Below, in pieces: positions 63,801-64,000 of a DNA stretch of 64,000 nucleotides. Made by a program: the position numbers and the translations under genes. The stretch lies in assembly GCA_009594995.1 (NCBI GenBank), contig VOPR01000006.1, forward strand, positions 124,001 to 188,000, read 5' to 3'. Source of the stretch: Nitrospira sp. (GTDB lineage: Bacteria; Nitrospirota; Nitrospiria; Nitrospirales; Nitrospiraceae). The notes beneath the pieces were generated by a model. The model was given only the letters and a program-made list of their open reading frames with translations. It did not search any database and was not told where the DNA came from. How positions within the stretch are numbered: position 1 is the first letter of the stretch; every line of letters starts with the position of its first letter.

Positions 63801-64000
63801 GGCGAGTTGCTCATGCGAAAGCAGCTCCGGAAGAATGCCGTATTTAGCCGGGCTGAAGATGGCGCTGTGGACACCCATGCAGGCGAGCACGACAAGCGCC
63901 CAGAGGCCTCCGGTCGGATGGGAGAGCAGGGCGAGCGTGGCACCCGCCATGAGGAGAACTTCCACTGCTTTCATCGTAATGATGACGGTGCGCTTGCTCA
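60819..64000 (-). CDS. LplT-PlsC-Aas triple-domain phospholipid recycling protein (5'-truncated by the window)
   Basis: At least 1060 codons; the N terminus is beyond the window. Order: an MFS lysophospholipid flippase of LplT type (about the first 420 visible residues, SPAKYGILPELLSHEQLARGNS in parts), a PlsC-like acyltransferase with the HX4D motif in NHISFIDG and FPEGQITRTG, then an AMP-binding acyl-ACP synthetase with IIFSSGSTGEPKGVML, GYGVTECAPV and ITGDIATLDDDGF. In E. coli LplT and Aas are separate; here one chain would import lysophospholipid, activate a fatty acid and re-acylate it. The in-frame ATG at 63974 is probably internal, since the frame stays open to the window end. Confidence 0.9.
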   Translation of the reverse strand, partial: SKRTVIITMKAVEVLLMAGATLALLSHPTGGLWALVVLACMGVHSAIFSPAKYGILPELLSHEQLARGNSILELFTFLAILTGTTAGGFLLAGAGQQSWLAPLALTLLALVGFGAAWIVPPVPPARAKGGLFDTLRGALLALREDRLLRLAITGAVFFWTIASLVVQNVLVYAKAVLGLSDALATVPSALISVGIGLGALVVGRLSRSRVEYGLVPLGAAGVAAFLLILGWGTPPFSGTLALMIALGMSSALIFIPINALVQWRAPHDRRGSVIALENICVFTGILLGSLSGGILANAGLSTAGIFLATALATTIGTAWAMWLMPETFLRLVLVLLTNTIYRLRIVGQTQVPVSGGALLVPNHISFIDGFLLIASLDRPIRFVVDAQYVNHPLFKPFMKALRVIPISSDGGPRVILRALRDAGQALDAGDLVCIFPEGQITRTGNLLPFRRGFERIVKGREVPVLPVHLDRVWGSIFSFVGGRFVTKWPERVPYPVTVSFGAPVPADTPAHELRRLVRELGETAWQLRKTTRYPLHAAFIRAMRRHPFRLAMADATKPHVSALQALIGAIALARALKDHWQDQPSVGLLLPPTVVGALTTVATSLAGRTCVNLNYTVGKTGLESAVRQAQLRTIVTSRKFIEKAKLELPDGPTILWLEDIGATIGSQQKALAAALAILAPLRLIESACGQTRRVTMDDLATIIFSSGSTGEPKGVMLTHFSIDANVQAVSQVLPLDPDDRILGILPLFHSFGYLVFWYVTLNGAATVFHPSPLDVTAIGELCAKHRLTFLVCTPTFLQLYQRRCTPEQFSTLRVVLTGAEKLPLRLSQSFEDRFGIGPIEGYGVTECAPVIAVNCPDFRAAGFYQPASRRGTVGQPLPGVSVRIVDPDSDAILPPGTPGMLLVKGPNVMNGYLGREDLTAQAMRDGWYITGDIATLDDDGFLTITDRLSRFSKIGGEMVPHRKVEEALQLASEEEMPVCAVTGVPDERKGEQLAVLHTLPEERIPQILAKAAAAGLPNLFLPSRTHCIKVDALPILGTGKLDLRALKRIAMERLQSPEP

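Overview
The window is a dense, GC-rich bacterial chromosome segment with about 57 protein genes. I found no rRNA, tRNA, CRISPR array or insertion sequence. Gene content suggests the phylum Nitrospirota, Nitrospira-like: a DHH-CBS-nucleotidyltransferase fusion for tRNA 3'-end synthesis, a DUF3047 gene beside a mercuric-reductase-like flavoprotein, a DUF3365 haem protein, many two-component genes and a compact inverted-repeat element. This is inference from gene families, not a database match.

Layout. 0-6 kb: a sigma-54 two-component pair, queG with a coupled cysteine-rich exported protein, and a REC-PAS protein. 6-11 kb: a START-like protein, thiI, trxB, coaE, a beta-helix protein and a 61-residue protein. 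11-16 kb: two coupled glycoside hydrolases (MGH1/GH63-like and amylo-alpha-1,6-glucosidase). 16-23 kb: lipoproteins, a PhyH-like dioxygenase, a GlcG/HbpS-like protein, a beta-hydroxyacid dehydrogenase, and an enolase-superfamily epimerase overlapping a sulfite-oxidase-like gene. 23-31 kb: an unlisted 49-residue membrane protein, a TVP38 protein, a flavoprotein disulfide reductase, DUF3047, small exported proteins and the large tRNA nucleotidyltransferase fusion. 31-36 kb: the 5-oxoprolinase genes pxpB-pxpA-pxpC behind an MFS transporter, then a J-domain protein. 36-41 kb: a coupled aminotransferase / c-haem protein / amidohydrolase operon and a CPBP membrane protease. 41-47 kb: an XRE-cupin regulator, an SGNH protein, an epimerase, a NarL-type two-component pair, a receiver-only protein and a free-standing cysteine module. 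47-53 kb: lhr helicase, a tandem universal stress protein, a lipoprotein and a DUF3617-like protein. 53-64 kb: a continuous RnfD-like/DUF2330 frame, exported and membrane proteins, an ECF sigma factor with a membrane anti-sigma-like partner, an amidohydrolase and a truncated LplT-PlsC-Aas triple fusion.

Two features recur. Many genes overlap by 1-4 bases (ATGA, TGATG, TAATG), indicating translational coupling. Several genes (trxB, coaE, the tRNA nucleotidyltransferase, the J-domain gene, the NarL-type kinase, lhr, the 120-residue membrane protein) have a -10 element 6-10 bases before the start codon and no Shine-Dalgarno sequence, which points to leaderless mRNAs. Other genes carry strong AAGGAGG-type sites. 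The most unusual items are the unbroken RnfD-like/DUF2330 frame with a strong internal start, the free-standing cysteine module next to a receiver-only regulator, and the inverted-repeat element seen once complete and once cut by the window edge.
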